64,000 nt of DNA, taken from positions 124,001 through 188,000 of the forward strand of contig NZ_LMKL01000007.1 in NCBI RefSeq assembly GCF_001421505.1. Reading direction: 5' to 3'. Below are positions 1 through 9,189 of the stretch, piece after piece. The translations under genes and the position numbers were made by a program. Each line of letters opens with the position of its first letter. Within the stretch, counting starts at the first letter, position 1. A model generated the notes under the pieces. That model saw only the letters and a list, made by a program, of their open reading frames with translations, had not been told where the DNA came from and ran no database searches. This DNA is from Sphingomonas sp. Leaf17 (GTDB lineage: Bacteria; Pseudomonadota; Alphaproteobacteria; Sphingomonadales; Sphingomonadaceae).

Positions 1-371
1 GCGTCCTTCGATACGGGATGCGGCGTGCGTGGCGTGCCCGATCCCCGACGCGGCGTGGCAGCGTCGCAATCTCCGCCCGAGAACGGTCCCCATGACGGTG
101 CCGATCTTGCCTGTGGAGCGCGCGCCGGGCGCATCGCGGGTGGTCGTCGCCTACCGTCAATCCGTCACAACAATATCTCGCAGAGACAGCATCCATAATG
201 GATATTCCGTCGAAATATTATAATAACCAAAATGAACCAATGTTTCTTGTAAAGCAAAGAGAGGGGTCTATTGAAGACTAGAACTGGTTGTTCATCGAAT
301 GAATGCTGAACAGGTATTGGGGATTCACCTTTCATAAACCCGGATTGCATAAAACCGACGCGAGGGGTTTT
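1..371. other. Gene-poor region upstream of tadE
   Basis: No convincing gene is seen here. The first 150 bases are GC-rich. Positions 165-300 are clearly more AT-rich than anything nearby and contain TATAAT at 219-224, a possible minus-10 element for the tadE-tadG transcript, but no clear minus-35 box. The short open frames on both strands lack ribosome binding sites and typical codon use. The bases at 5-15 resemble the CTTCGATAC core of the palindromic repeats at 8091-8211 and 27314-27466, so the window may open at the edge of such a repeat. Confidence 0.5.
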
Positions 372-794
372 ATGATGGTGGCAAAACTCACGGCAATGGT
401 CCGGTCGCGGCGGGGTTCGTCGCTGGTGGAATTTGCGCTCGCGCTGCCGGTGCTGCTCGGAATCCTGTTCGGGATATTGCTGTACGGTCAGTATTTCCTG
501 CTGGCGCACAGCGTACAGGCGCTGGCCAACGACGCGGTCCGGGCGACGCTTGGCGGCCTGAACGCGACCGAGCGCCGGACCATCGCCAGCGCCAGCGTCC
601 TCGCCGAACTGGCGACCCTGCCCGAACTGACTGCCAGCCGCGTGACGACCACGACGACCGAGGGTGCCGGCTTCGTGACCGTGTCGGTGCGTTACGACGC
701 CGGCAATACCGCGATCTTCCGGTCCCGCCTGTTACCGATGCCGGACCCGGTGATCGAACGGAAGGCGGTCGTCCGGACCGGTGGCATCTCGTGA
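372..794 (+). CDS. tadE: TadE-like minor pseudopilin
   Basis: Minor pseudopilin of the tight-adherence (Tad/Flp) pilus, expected in the inner membrane or pilus. From the chosen ATG the protein has 140 residues. After a short basic stretch comes RRGSSLVEFALALPVLLGI, the TadE signature: a Glu five residues into a hydrophobic helix, as in type IV pilin-like substrates. The rest is a short periplasmic domain. ATG 372 is preferred over an upstream ATG at 303 because GAGGGG lies 6-8 bases before it. The last four bases overlap the next gene, so the two are translationally coupled. The main tad operon lies 36 kb away on the other strand. Confidence 0.82.
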   Translation: MMVAKLTAMVRSRRGSSLVEFALALPVLLGILFGILLYGQYFLLAHSVQALANDAVRATLGGLNATERRTIASASVLAELATLPELTASRVTTTTTEGAGFVTVSVRYDAGNTAIFRSRLLPMPDPVIERKAVVRTGGIS

Positions 795-2449
795 CGCGCC
801 GCCGGGCCGCGGGGCTGTTCCCGAATCGCGACGGCAACGTGTCGATCGTGGTGGCCGCCGGCCTGCCGTTGCTGATCGCGATGGGCGCGTTCGCGATCGA
901 CATCGGATCGGCATCGCTGACCACCCGCCGCCTGCAGGGCGTGGCGGATGCGGCCGCACTCGCCGCCGCCGCCGATCCGGACCGCGCGCAGGCGGCGGCG
1001 GAGGCCACCGTCACCGGGTCCGGCTGGGCCGACGCGATCACCATCATCGCCACCACCGGCACCTATGCCGCCGATCCGGCCCGCGCGCCCGAGGCACGGT
1101 TTGCCGCGTCGTCCAGCGGCCGGGATGCGGTGCGGGTCCGGCTGGAAAGCCGGGCGCCGACCTTCTTTGCACGAATTCTTGGCAAGACCAGCATCCCGAT
1201 CGCCCGCAACGCGGTGGCCGCGCGCGAACGGCTGGCGGGCTTCTCGATCGGCAGTCGCCTCGCCTCGCTTGACGGCGGCATCGTCAACGCGCTGCTGAGC
1301 GGGTTGACCGGCAGCAGCGTGTCGTTGTCGGTCATGGACTACAACGCGCTGGCCGGGGTCGATGTCGACCTGTTCCGCTATCTCGACGCGCTGCGCACCA
1401 CGGCGTCGCTGGATGCCGCGACCTATTCCGATACCCTGGCCGCCACCGTGACGACGCCGCAGATCCTGGGGGCGCTGGCGTCGGTGCTGGACGCCGATGG
1501 CAAGGGCGCGGCGGCGGCGGCCCTGCGCAAACTGTCCGTCCAGGTCGGCAGCCAGTCGCTGTCGCTCGACGCGCTGATCGACGCGGGCAGTCTGGGCCGG
1601 CAGAGCAGTGGCGGTCAGGGGCTGGCGCGGGTCGACACCATGGCGTTCCTGACCAGCGCGTTGCAGATCGCATCGGGCAAGCGACAGGTGGCGCTGGATC
1701 TGGGGGCGGGTATCGCGGGGCTGGCGAGTACCAGGCTGACGATCGCGATCGGCGACCGGATGCAACGCTCCCCGTGGCTGACCGTCACCGACACCGGTAC
1801 GCCGATTCTGCGGACGGCGCAGGCGCGGATCTATCTGGAGGTGCGCCTGCTTGACGCGGGCCTGCCCGGCATCGGCACGCTGGTCGGCATCCGGGTGCCG
1901 CTGTTCGTCGAAATGGCGGCGGCGGAGGGGCGGCTGACCGCGATCGACTGTTCCAGTGCATCGAGCCGCGGCGTGACGCTGGAGGGGCGGGTCAATGCCG
2001 CCACGTCGGCGATCGCCAGTGTCGATGCGACCAACCTGTCGAACTTCGCCGCGCCGGTCACGCTGCATGATGCGCGGCTGGTCGATACGTTGCTGATTGA
2101 TGTCGATGGCCGGGCGGAGGTTTCGGTGGGTGCGGCCGAGCCGTGGCAATCGCTGCGGTTCAGCGAATCCGACATCGCGGCGGGGCGGACGCGGACGGTG
2201 TCGAGCAGTTCGCCGCTGGCTGGCACGGCTGTATCGCTGACCGACAGATTGCAGTTGAAGATACGGGTGCTGGGACTGCCGATCCCTCTGGATCCGCTGC
2301 TCAGGGCAGTCGGGTCACAACTGGCGATCGTCGCGCCGCTGCTCGATACGGTGATCGGTGCGGTGACGGGGGCGGTCGGCGTTCGCTACGGCGAGGCGGA
2401 CCTGCGTGTCTACGGCATGCGCTGTGGCACGGCGTCACTGGTAGGCTGA
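791..2449 (+). CDS. tadG: TadG-like pilus assembly protein
   Basis: 552-residue protein with the TadG layout: a short basic N-terminus ending NRDGNVSIVVAAGLP, one hydrophobic helix (about residues 15-40), then TRRLQGVADAAALAAAAD, the helical motif seen in Flp-associated TadG proteins, and a long extracytoplasmic region without recognisable catalytic residues. TadG proteins are thought to act as minor pseudopilins or envelope anchors of the Tad machinery. It overlaps tadE by 4 bases (ATGA type). The C-terminal 450 residues are poorly conserved in this family, so the exact role is inferred. A bidirectional hairpin follows the stop. Confidence 0.75.
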   Translation: MTRRRAAGLFPNRDGNVSIVVAAGLPLLIAMGAFAIDIGSASLTTRRLQGVADAAALAAAADPDRAQAAAEATVTGSGWADAITIIATTGTYAADPARAPEARFAASSSGRDAVRVRLESRAPTFFARILGKTSIPIARNAVAARERLAGFSIGSRLASLDGGIVNALLSGLTGSSVSLSVMDYNALAGVDVDLFRYLDALRTTASLDAATYSDTLAATVTTPQILGALASVLDADGKGAAAAALRKLSVQVGSQSLSLDALIDAGSLGRQSSGGQGLARVDTMAFLTSALQIASGKRQVALDLGAGIAGLASTRLTIAIGDRMQRSPWLTVTDTGTPILRTAQARIYLEVRLLDAGLPGIGTLVGIRVPLFVEMAAAEGRLTAIDCSSASSRGVTLEGRVNAATSAIASVDATNLSNFAAPVTLHDARLVDTLLIDVDGRAEVSVGAAEPWQSLRFSESDIAAGRTRTVSSSSPLAGTAVSLTDRLQLKIRVLGLPIPLDPLLRAVGSQLAIVAPLLDTVIGAVTGAVGVRYGEADLRVYGMRCGTASLVG

Positions 2450-2474
2450 CCGCCCGCTCCGGATGAGCGGGCGG
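2450..2474. terminator. Bidirectional hairpin between tadG and OMP gene
   Basis: A perfect 10-bp stem (CCGCCCGCTC / GAGCGGGCGG) with a 5-base loop sits directly after the tadG stop and before the stop of the convergent outer-membrane protein gene. There is no long T run, so it is a shared hairpin rather than a classical intrinsic terminator. Confidence 0.55.
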
Positions 2475-2487
2475 TCCTGCCGTCGGA

Positions 2488-3330
2488 TCAGAAGCGGAAC
2501 GAGGCCGTGCCGCGGACGCTGTGCCAGCGGAAGTAATCGAAGTTGCGACGGAAGTCGGTGCCAGCCGTCGTGCCGCCATTGGTGGCGTTGGTGAACGGCG
2601 TACCGGCATTGCCGCCGGCGCGGACGCGGTAGTCGTCGTCCTGATACTGGTGGTACAGATACTCGACGCCGATCGAGAAGTTCTTGCCGATCTTCTGCTC
2701 GATGCCGCCGCCGGCGTTGATGCCCCAGCGATTGTCGTCGCCGGTGCTGCTGAACACGTTGGCGGTGTTCGACGTGGTGAAGTCGTTCTTGATGCGGGCA
2801 TAGCCGGCACCGAACGAACCGAAGAACAGGGTCTTGTTCGCGGCGAAACCGGCGCGGCCACGGATCGAGGCTTCCCAATCCAGCGAGCGGGTCATCGTGT
2901 AGAAGGCCGGCGTCGAGCTGAACGCGGTGACGCTGTCGGTGATCTCCGACTTGCCGAACTCGCCGATCACGCCGACGACGATGTTGCCAGACTGGTGATC
3001 CGCACCGACGCGGGCCGAATAGGACATGTCGTCGCGATCGTTGCGGCAGTTCAGGTTCGCGCTGCTGCGGGCGGCGCCGTTGCAGAAACCGGGTGCGAAC
3101 GCATTGGCGCCGGTGCCGGTGCGAACGGTGTCGCGGAACACGCCGTCAAGGTTGCGATCGAACTCGATCGTCTCGCCGACATCGTTCGGCTGCGCGTCGA
3201 AGCCGAACGAACCGCCGACATACACGCCGGAGAACGGAGCGTCCTCGACCATGTCCTGGGCGGCGGCGGGGGCGGCGAAGGCGACGAGGGCGGCAATGCC
3301 GGCGGCACTGGCGAGCAGATGATTGCGCAT
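2488..3330 (-). CDS. Outer membrane beta-barrel protein
   Basis: 280-residue secreted protein with a clear signal peptide (hydrophobic core AAGIAALVAFAAPAAA, cleavage after AQ). The mature part begins with FSGVYVGGSFGFD, the first strand typical of Omp25/OmpA-like eight-strand barrels in alphaproteobacteria. Strands alternate aromatic and glycine residues, and the protein ends in Phe (ASFRF), the C-terminal signal for BAM-dependent insertion. GGGAGA lies just upstream of the ATG. It is convergent with tadG. It could serve envelope stability or as a small porin; the substrate cannot be read from the sequence. Confidence 0.8.
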   Translation of the reverse strand: MRNHLLASAAGIAALVAFAAPAAAQDMVEDAPFSGVYVGGSFGFDAQPNDVGETIEFDRNLDGVFRDTVRTGTGANAFAPGFCNGAARSSANLNCRNDRDDMSYSARVGADHQSGNIVVGVIGEFGKSEITDSVTAFSSTPAFYTMTRSLDWEASIRGRAGFAANKTLFFGSFGAGYARIKNDFTTSNTANVFSSTGDDNRWGINAGGGIEQKIGKNFSIGVEYLYHQYQDDDYRVRAGGNAGTPFTNATNGGTTAGTDFRRNFDYFRWHSVRGTASFRF

Positions 3331-3522
3331 GGTTTCTCCCGGAAACTTGAAAATGTCGGTGCGCCAGTAACGGTGAAAGCGTTAAACCGGATCCCCAATG
3401 CGACGGATCGCGGACAATCTAATCTGGAGCGTTGTAAATCGGCAACGGTCGGCCTGCCGGGGGCGATGCGATTTGCCCCGCCGCATGTGCGATTTGCCAT
3501 GCAGGGAGGACCGCGAACGTCT

Positions 3523-5529
3523 ATGGTACAAACCATGGCCGACGATCTCTTTGCCGCAAAGGCGCAAGCCCAGTCCGACTATACCGCATCGTCGATCGAG
3601 GTGCTGGAGGGTCTGGAACCCGTCCGTCGTCGCCCCGGCATGTATGTCGGCGGCACCGACGAACGCGCGCTGCATCATCTGGCGGCCGAGGTCATCGACA
3701 ATGCGATGGACGAGGCGGTGGCGGGCCACGCCTCGCGGATCGAGATCACGCTGGAACCGGGCAACCGGCTGACCGTCGTCGACAACGGGCGCGGTATCCC
3801 GGTCGATCCGCATCCGAAGTTTCCCGACAAGTCGGCACTGGAGGTCATCCTGTCGACGCTCCACTCGGGCGGCAAGTTCGCAGGGAAAGCCTATGCCACC
3901 AGCGGCGGGCTGCACGGCGTCGGCATCAGCGTCGTCAACGCGCTGTCGAGCGATACGGTGGTGGAGGTCGCGCGCGACCGCAAGCTGTACCGCCAGCGTT
4001 TTGCGCGCGGGGTGACGCTGGGGCCGATCGAGAATCTGGGCGGCACCCCCAACCGGCGCGGCACCTCGGTCGCGTTCACGCCCGACACCGAGATCTTCGG
4101 CCCCGAGCTGAGCTTTAAGCCGGCGCGGCTGTACAAACTGGCGCGGTCCAAGGCGTATCTGTTCGCCGGCGTCGAGATCCGCTGGAAATGCGCGCCCGAC
4201 CTGATCGGCGACGATACCCCGGCGGAGGCGGTATTCCAGTTTCCCGGTGGCCTCGCCGATCACCTGCGCGAACAGCTTGGCGGGCGCGAATGTGCGACCA
4301 ATGACGTTTTCGTCGGGCAGCAGGACTTTCCGACCGGGCCGGAAGGGCAGGGCATGGGCCGCGTCGAATGGGCGGTTGCCTGGCCGTTGTGGAGCGACGG
4401 CAGCTACAGCTGGTATTGCAACACCATCCCGACGCCCGATGGCGGCACCCACGAACAGGGCCTGCGCCAGGCGCTGGTGCGCGGCATCCGCGCGTTTGCC
4501 GATCTGGTCGGGCAGAAGAAGGCGAAGGACATCAATGCCGACGACGTGATGGTCGGCAGCGAATTGATGCTGTCGGTGTTCATCCGCGATCCGCAGTTCC
4601 AGAGCCAGACGAAGGACCGGCTGACGTCGCCCGAAGCGGCCGGCATGGTCGAGCGCGCGGTGCGCGATCATTTCGACCTGTTCCTCAGCCATAATATGGA
4701 GCGGGGCAAGGCGCTGCTCGGCTATGTCCTCGACCGGATGGACGAGCGGTTGCGGCGGAAGTCCGAGCGCGAGGTCAAGCGCAAGACCGCGACCAGCGCG
4801 CGCAAACTGCGCCTGCCGGGCAAGCTGACCGACTGTTCGGCCGACGACCCCGCCGGCACCGAACTGTTCATCGTCGAGGGCGATTCGGCTGGTGGTTCGG
4901 CCAAGCAGGCGCGCGACCGCAAGACGCAGGCGATCCTGCCGATCCGCGGCAAGATCCTGAACGTGGCGAGCGCCACCAGCGCCAAGATCTTCGCCAATCA
5001 GGAGATCGCCGACCTGATCCAGGCGCTGGGTTGCGGGACGCGCAAGGACTGCCAGCCGGATGCGCTGCGCTACGACCGGATCGTTATCATGACCGACGCC
5101 GATGTCGACGGCGCGCATATCGCGACGCTGCTGATGACGTTCTTCTTTCAGGAAATGCCCGAGCTGGTGCGGCGCGGGCATCTGTATCTGGCGCAGCCGC
5201 CGCTCTACCGGCTGACGGTCGGCGCGAAGTCGCTCTACGCCCGCGACGATGCGCACCGGGCCGAGATCGAACGGACGGCGTTCAAGGGCAAGAAGGTCGA
5301 GGTCGCGCGCTTCAAGGGGCTGGGCGAGATGAACCCGCAGCAATTGCGCGAAACCACGATGGACCCGCGCACGCGCGGGATGCTGCGCGTGACGTTGCCG
5401 CAGGAATATGAGGAGCGGGCCGGGGTCAAGGATCTGGTCGACCGGTTGATGGGCACCAACCCCGCACACCGTTTTGCCTTCATTCAGGAAAATGCGGCCC
5501 GGATGGACGAGGCCGCGATCGACGCTTGA
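3523..5529 (+). CDS. parE: DNA topoisomerase IV subunit B
   Basis: ATPase subunit of topoisomerase IV, which decatenates daughter chromosomes together with ParC. 668 residues from the chosen start. The GHKL ATPase domain shows EVIDNAMDE (about 56-64), DNGRGIP (about 87) and GGLHGVGISVVNALS. The Toprim domain carries EGDSAGGSAKQ (about 452) and DADVDGAHI (about 525). The length and lack of the long C-terminal insert fit ParE better than GyrB. The frame is open for 1 kb upstream, but that part is the antisense of the OMP gene. GGGAGGA at 3504-3510 supports ATG 3523; ATG 3535 is an alternative. Confidence 0.93.
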   Translation: MVQTMADDLFAAKAQAQSDYTASSIEVLEGLEPVRRRPGMYVGGTDERALHHLAAEVIDNAMDEAVAGHASRIEITLEPGNRLTVVDNGRGIPVDPHPKFPDKSALEVILSTLHSGGKFAGKAYATSGGLHGVGISVVNALSSDTVVEVARDRKLYRQRFARGVTLGPIENLGGTPNRRGTSVAFTPDTEIFGPELSFKPARLYKLARSKAYLFAGVEIRWKCAPDLIGDDTPAEAVFQFPGGLADHLREQLGGRECATNDVFVGQQDFPTGPEGQGMGRVEWAVAWPLWSDGSYSWYCNTIPTPDGGTHEQGLRQALVRGIRAFADLVGQKKAKDINADDVMVGSELMLSVFIRDPQFQSQTKDRLTSPEAAGMVERAVRDHFDLFLSHNMERGKALLGYVLDRMDERLRRKSEREVKRKTATSARKLRLPGKLTDCSADDPAGTELFIVEGDSAGGSAKQARDRKTQAILPIRGKILNVASATSAKIFANQEIADLIQALGCGTRKDCQPDALRYDRIVIMTDADVDGAHIATLLMTFFFQEMPELVRRGHLYLAQPPLYRLTVGAKSLYARDDAHRAEIERTAFKGKKVEVARFKGLGEMNPQQLRETTMDPRTRGMLRVTLPQEYEERAGVKDLVDRLMGTNPAHRFAFIQENAARMDEAAIDA

Positions 5530-5609
5530 CGCGGCGGGTGCGGGCGGCATGATAAAGCGGCGATGCAAGTGGTGGAATCGTCCCGGTTTTCATCGAAAGG
5601 TGCTGCCCC

Positions 5610-6776
5610 ATGATCCTGTCCGTCATCGCGATGCTTCAGGCGGTTGCCGCCCCGGCACCGCAAGCCGCGTCGGTGCCGGAGGACAAGACGATCGTCGTGG
5701 TCGGCCGTCGGCTGAGCGATACCGAGCGTGCATTGGCCGCGTGTATCGCCCGCAAATGTCCGCCCAGGGAGGACATCGACGCCTCGCTGGCCCATGCGGA
5801 AAATCAGTTTCTGACCGGTGACTATGCCGAATCGCGCCGCACCCTGCTGGCGGCGCGGCGGCGCAACGCGAAATATGCAAAGGACCTGCCGGTCGACGTA
5901 TCCGACCTGCTCCGGGCCAATGCGCGGCTTGCCGGCCTGAACGGCGCGGCGACGGCGGCACGGATCAACACGATCGACACGCTGGATGCGCTGAAAAGCG
6001 GTTTGCCGGCGGACGACCCGCGCGTGCTGATGCAGCGCCTGTCGGTCGGTGACGCCTTTGCCAAGCAGGCGCGGTTCGAGGCGGCCGAGGACATCTACAA
6101 CAGGGTCGCCCGGCAGGCCCGCGCCGCTGGGTTGCCGCAGGTGGAGGGCCATGCGCTGCTTCGCAACGCCGTGCTGTTCACCGCGATCGCCGGCGTGAAC
6201 CCGGCGTTCAGGGATCGCGCCCGCAAGGCAATCGCGCGGGTCCAGGCGACGACCGATCCGGCGCAGGCGGGATTCCGGGATGCGGCGGTGACTTTGTCGT
6301 CACGGGCGGCATCCGGTGTGTCGGATGAAAAGGCGCAGGCGGCGGCACGGGCCGACATGGCGACCGTTGCGCCAGCCGCACGCGCAACGACGGCCGTGCT
6401 GATCCACGCCCCGCCGATCGACCTTGGCGAGCGCGGCGCCAGCGCGCAGACCGTCATGGCAATGCAGGGTGATGACGCACCACAGTGGGTCGACGTCGCC
6501 TTCTGGGTCGCGCCGGACGGGTCGGTTCGCGACATCGACATCGTGCGGCAATCCGCCAATGCCGGCGGCGGATGGATCGGGAAGGTGAAGGAGTCGCTTG
6601 CCGGCCGCGTGTATCGCCCGCTGGCACTGGCGGCGTCCGACCCGGGGCTGCGTCGGATCGAACGCTATTCGCTGGTCTACGATGTGCTGGCGGTCCTTGG
6701 CAGCCGCATTCCTTCGCGCGAATCGGTACCGCATATCGAGATCACCGATCTGACTGTCGACACCGCCGCTGGTTGA
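5610..6776 (+). CDS. Putative periplasmic protein with helical repeats and TonB-C-like end
   Basis: 388 residues. The hydrophobic N-terminus (ILSVIAMLQAVAAPAPQAA) looks like a short signal peptide. Residues 50-220 are Ala-rich helices resembling tetratricopeptide repeats (for example ENQFLTGDYAESRRTLLAARR). The C-terminal part, WVDVAFWVAPDGSVRDIDIV followed by VYRPL, matches the fold pattern of the TonB C-terminal domain. Sphingomonads encode many such proteins of unknown role, perhaps envelope binding. It stands alone between parE and argD. Confidence 0.6.
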   Translation: MILSVIAMLQAVAAPAPQAASVPEDKTIVVVGRRLSDTERALAACIARKCPPREDIDASLAHAENQFLTGDYAESRRTLLAARRRNAKYAKDLPVDVSDLLRANARLAGLNGAATAARINTIDTLDALKSGLPADDPRVLMQRLSVGDAFAKQARFEAAEDIYNRVARQARAAGLPQVEGHALLRNAVLFTAIAGVNPAFRDRARKAIARVQATTDPAQAGFRDAAVTLSSRAASGVSDEKAQAAARADMATVAPAARATTAVLIHAPPIDLGERGASAQTVMAMQGDDAPQWVDVAFWVAPDGSVRDIDIVRQSANAGGGWIGKVKESLAGRVYRPLALAASDPGLRRIERYSLVYDVLAVLGSRIPSRESVPHIEITDLTVDTAAG

Positions 6777-6809
6777 CGCTTCCCCCACCCGCCCGGTATC
6801 AGGCGGTTC

Positions 6810-6832
6810 GGGCGGCCCGAACGGGGCCGCCC
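6810..6832 (+). terminator. Hairpin between the TonB-C-like gene and argD
   Basis: Perfect 9-bp stem GGGCGGCCC / GGGCCGCCC with a 5-base loop, followed by a T-rich TTGCTGTTT. It ends 26 bases before the argD start, so it either terminates the upstream gene or lies in the argD leader. Confidence 0.55.
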
Positions 6833-6858
6833 TTGCTGTTTCAAAAGGAGTCGCCGTC

Positions 6859-8049
6859 GTGACCATCACCCCCCTGATGCCCGTCTATCCCCGCTGCGGG
6901 GTGCGGCCGGTGCGAGGCGAGGGCGCGTGGCTGATTGGCGAGCAGGGCGAACGCTATCTCGATTTTGCCAGCGGCATCGCGGTCAACGCGCTGGGCCACG
7001 GTCATCCCAAGCTGGTGAAGGCGATCGCCGACCAGGCCGCAACGCTGATGCACGTCTCGAACCTGTACGGCAGCCCGCAGGGCGAACATTTCGCGCAGCG
7101 GCTGATCGACGCGACCTTTGCCGACACGGTGTTCTTCACCAATTCGGGCGCGGAGGCCGTCGAGTGCGCGATCAAGACCGCGCGGCGCTATCACTTCGCC
7201 AATGGCAACGAACAGCGCCATGACCTGATTACCTTCAACAACGCGTTCCACGGCCGCACGCTGGGGACGATCAGCGCGACGAACCAGCCCAAGATGCGCG
7301 ACGGCTTCGGGCCGTTGCTCCCCGGGTTCAAATATTGCGCGTTCAACGATCTCGACGCCGCGCTGGCGCTGATCGACGAGAATACGGCGGGCTTTCTGGT
7401 CGAACCGATTCAGGGCGAGGGCGGCGTTTCGGTCGCGACGCCGGAGTTCCTGAAGGGTCTGCGCAAGGCCTGCGACGATCACGGCCTGATGCTGGTGCTG
7501 GACGAGGTGCAGGCGGGCTATGGCCGTACCGGCACGCTGTTCGCGCATGAGCATTACGGCATCGTCCCCGACATCATGGCGGCCGCCAAGGGGATCGGCG
7601 GCGGCTTCCCGCTGGGCGCGTGCCTTGCCACCGCCGAGGCGGCCAAGGGCATGGTCATCGGCACCCACGGGTCGACCTATGGCGGCAACCCGCTGGGCAT
7701 GGCGGCGGGCGAGGCGGTGCTCGACGTGCTGATGGAGGACGGCTTCCTGGCGCACGTCACGGCGATGGGCGATCGCCTGCGCGCCAGCCTTGAGCAGATG
7801 ATGCCCAATTTCGATCATCTGTTCGAGGAAGTGCGCGGCAAGGGCCTGATGATGGGCCTGAAGCTGAAAAGCGACAGCCGCCGGTTCGTGGCGCATCTGC
7901 GCGACAATCATGGGTTGCTGACGGTGGCGGCGGGCGAGAACGTCGTCCGCATCCTGCCGCCGCTCATCATCGACGAAAGCCATATTGCCGACTTCATCGA
8001 GCGGTTGAGCGATGGCGCGCGGGTGTATGTGCCGGCGAGTGATGATTGA
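6859..8049 (+). CDS. argD: Acetylornithine aminotransferase
   Basis: PLP-dependent class III aminotransferase converting N-acetylglutamate semialdehyde to N-acetylornithine in arginine synthesis; it may also serve as succinyldiaminopimelate aminotransferase. 396 residues, normal length. NSGAEAVECAIKTAR is the phosphate-binding motif, LDEVQAGYGRTG contains the Asp that contacts the pyridine nitrogen, and AAAKGIGGGFPLGA carries the Schiff-base Lys (about 244). The start is GTG with AAAAGGAG 9 bases upstream. It is followed by argF and hslO, a conserved alphaproteobacterial order that supports the argD assignment over other ornithine-type aminotransferases. Confidence 0.92.
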   Translation: MTITPLMPVYPRCGVRPVRGEGAWLIGEQGERYLDFASGIAVNALGHGHPKLVKAIADQAATLMHVSNLYGSPQGEHFAQRLIDATFADTVFFTNSGAEAVECAIKTARRYHFANGNEQRHDLITFNNAFHGRTLGTISATNQPKMRDGFGPLLPGFKYCAFNDLDAALALIDENTAGFLVEPIQGEGGVSVATPEFLKGLRKACDDHGLMLVLDEVQAGYGRTGTLFAHEHYGIVPDIMAAAKGIGGGFPLGACLATAEAAKGMVIGTHGSTYGGNPLGMAAGEAVLDVLMEDGFLAHVTAMGDRLRASLEQMMPNFDHLFEEVRGKGLMMGLKLKSDSRRFVAHLRDNHGLLTVAAGENVVRILPPLIIDESHIADFIERLSDGARVYVPASDD

Positions 8050-8090
8050 GCAATAATACAGATAGTTAACGATGCCTCATCTTGCGCCAC

Positions 8091-8211
8091 CGTTCGTCCT
8101 GAGTAGGGACTGAGCATAGTCGAAGGCCCGTATCGAAGGAGAGTTGGGACACCATGTCCTGTTCTTCGATACGCCGCTTCGACTACGCTCAGCAGCTGCT
8201 CAGGACGAACG
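8091..8211. repeat. Palindromic REP/BIME-like element
   Basis: Imperfect inverted repeat of about 120 bp between argD and argF. The left arm runs from CGTTCGTCCTGAGTAG through GACTGAGCATAGTCGAAGG to GTATCGAAG. The right arm mirrors it with CTTCGATAC, CTTCGACTACGCTCAG and CAGGACGAACG. Elements of this wording are scattered through sphingomonad intergenic regions. A diverged copy lies at 27314-27466. Such elements are usually moved by RAYT-type transposases; none is in the window. Confidence 0.8.
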
Positions 8212-8240
8212 GGGTGGAATATCGGGGAGGAGCAAGAAGA

Positions 8241-9158
8241 ATGCGCCATTTCCTGAACCTGACCGACGCCGGCCCTGACGGCATCGCCGCGATGCTGGCC
8301 GATGCGATCGACCGCAAGGCCGCCCGCGCCGGTTTCCCCAGGGGCCGCGCGGATGCCGACGCGCCGCTGGCCGGCCATACGCTCGCGATGATCTTCGAGA
8401 AGAATTCGACCCGGACGCGCGTGTCGTTCGACATGGCGATCCGCCAGCTTGGCGGCACCTCGATCGTGATGGACGCAGGCTCGATGCAGCTTGGCCGCGG
8501 CGAAAGCGTCGCCGACACCGCGCGCGTCCTGTCCACCTATGTCGACGCGATCATGATCCGCACCGACGATCACGCCAAGGTCGAGGAGATGGCGCATTAC
8601 GCCAGCGTGCCGGTCATCAACGGCCTGACCGACGCGTCGCATCCCTGCCAGATCATGGCCGACCTGCTGACCGTGATCGAAAGCGGCAAGGCGCTGCCCG
8701 GCCTGAAGGTCGCGTGGCTGGGCGACGGCAACAACGTCCTCGCCTCGATCGTCGAGGCGGCGGGCCTGATGCAGTTCGACGTCGTCGCCGCCTGTCCGCA
8801 GGGGTATCAGCCGACCGACGCCGATGTCGCGCTGGGCAAGGGCCGCGCGCGCGTCGTCGCCAGCCCCCAGGAGGCGGTCGAGGGCGCGGACATCGTCGTC
8901 ACCGATACCTGGATCTCGATGGGGCAGACGCAGGCGGAAACGAAGCTTGCCGCGCTGACGCCCTATCAGGTCGATTCCGCGCTGATGGCGATGGCGAAGC
9001 CCGACGCGAAGTTCCTCCACTGCCTGCCCGCGCATCGTGGCGAGGAGGTGACGGCCGAAGTCATCGACGGTCCGCAGTCGCTGATCTGGGCCGAGGCCGA
9101 GAACCGGCTGCACGCGCAGAAATCGGTGCTGCGGTGGTGCTTTGGCCAGATCGGTTGA
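8241..9158 (+). CDS. argF: Ornithine carbamoyltransferase
   Basis: Cytoplasmic enzyme joining carbamoyl phosphate to ornithine to give citrulline. 305 residues, as expected. STRTR (56-60) binds carbamoyl phosphate, HPCQ binds the carbamoyl group and [12 protein letters not shown] is the ornithine-binding loop with the catalytic Cys. ATG 8241 has GGGGAGG 10 bases upstream; an in-frame start at 8154 lies inside the palindromic repeat and is rejected. The repeat element separates argF from argD, so the operon may have been interrupted by its insertion. Confidence 0.94.
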   Translation: MRHFLNLTDAGPDGIAAMLADAIDRKAARAGFPRGRADADAPLAGHTLAMIFEKNSTRTRVSFDMAIRQLGGTSIVMDAGSMQLGRGESVADTARVLSTYVDAIMIRTDDHAKVEEMAHYASVPVINGLTDASHPCQIMADLLTVIESGKALPGLKVAWLGDGNNVLASIVEAAGLMQFDVVAACPQGYQPTDADVALGKGRARVVASPQEAVEGADIVVTDTWISMGQTQAETKLAALTPYQVDSALMAMAKPDAKFLHCLPAHRGEEVTAEVIDGPQSLIWAEAENRLHAQKSVLRWCFGQIG

Positions 9159-9189
9159 TCGCGCACGGCCAGACCTTATCTGGGTTACA

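Noticed and set aside
29..223. 64-codon plus-strand frame at the window start
   Set aside because: No ribosome binding site, no domain, and part of it lies in the AT-rich leader of tadE.
2521..3522. 334-residue N-terminal extension of ParE
   Set aside because: It is the antisense of the outer-membrane protein gene; the ribosome binding site and homologous start are at 3523.
3382..5568. Long open frame on the minus strand opposite parE
   Set aside because: Its composition (rich in Arg, Gln, His, Asp) and lack of ribosome binding site are those of an antisense shadow of a GC-rich gene; the plus-strand frame has clear ParE motifs.
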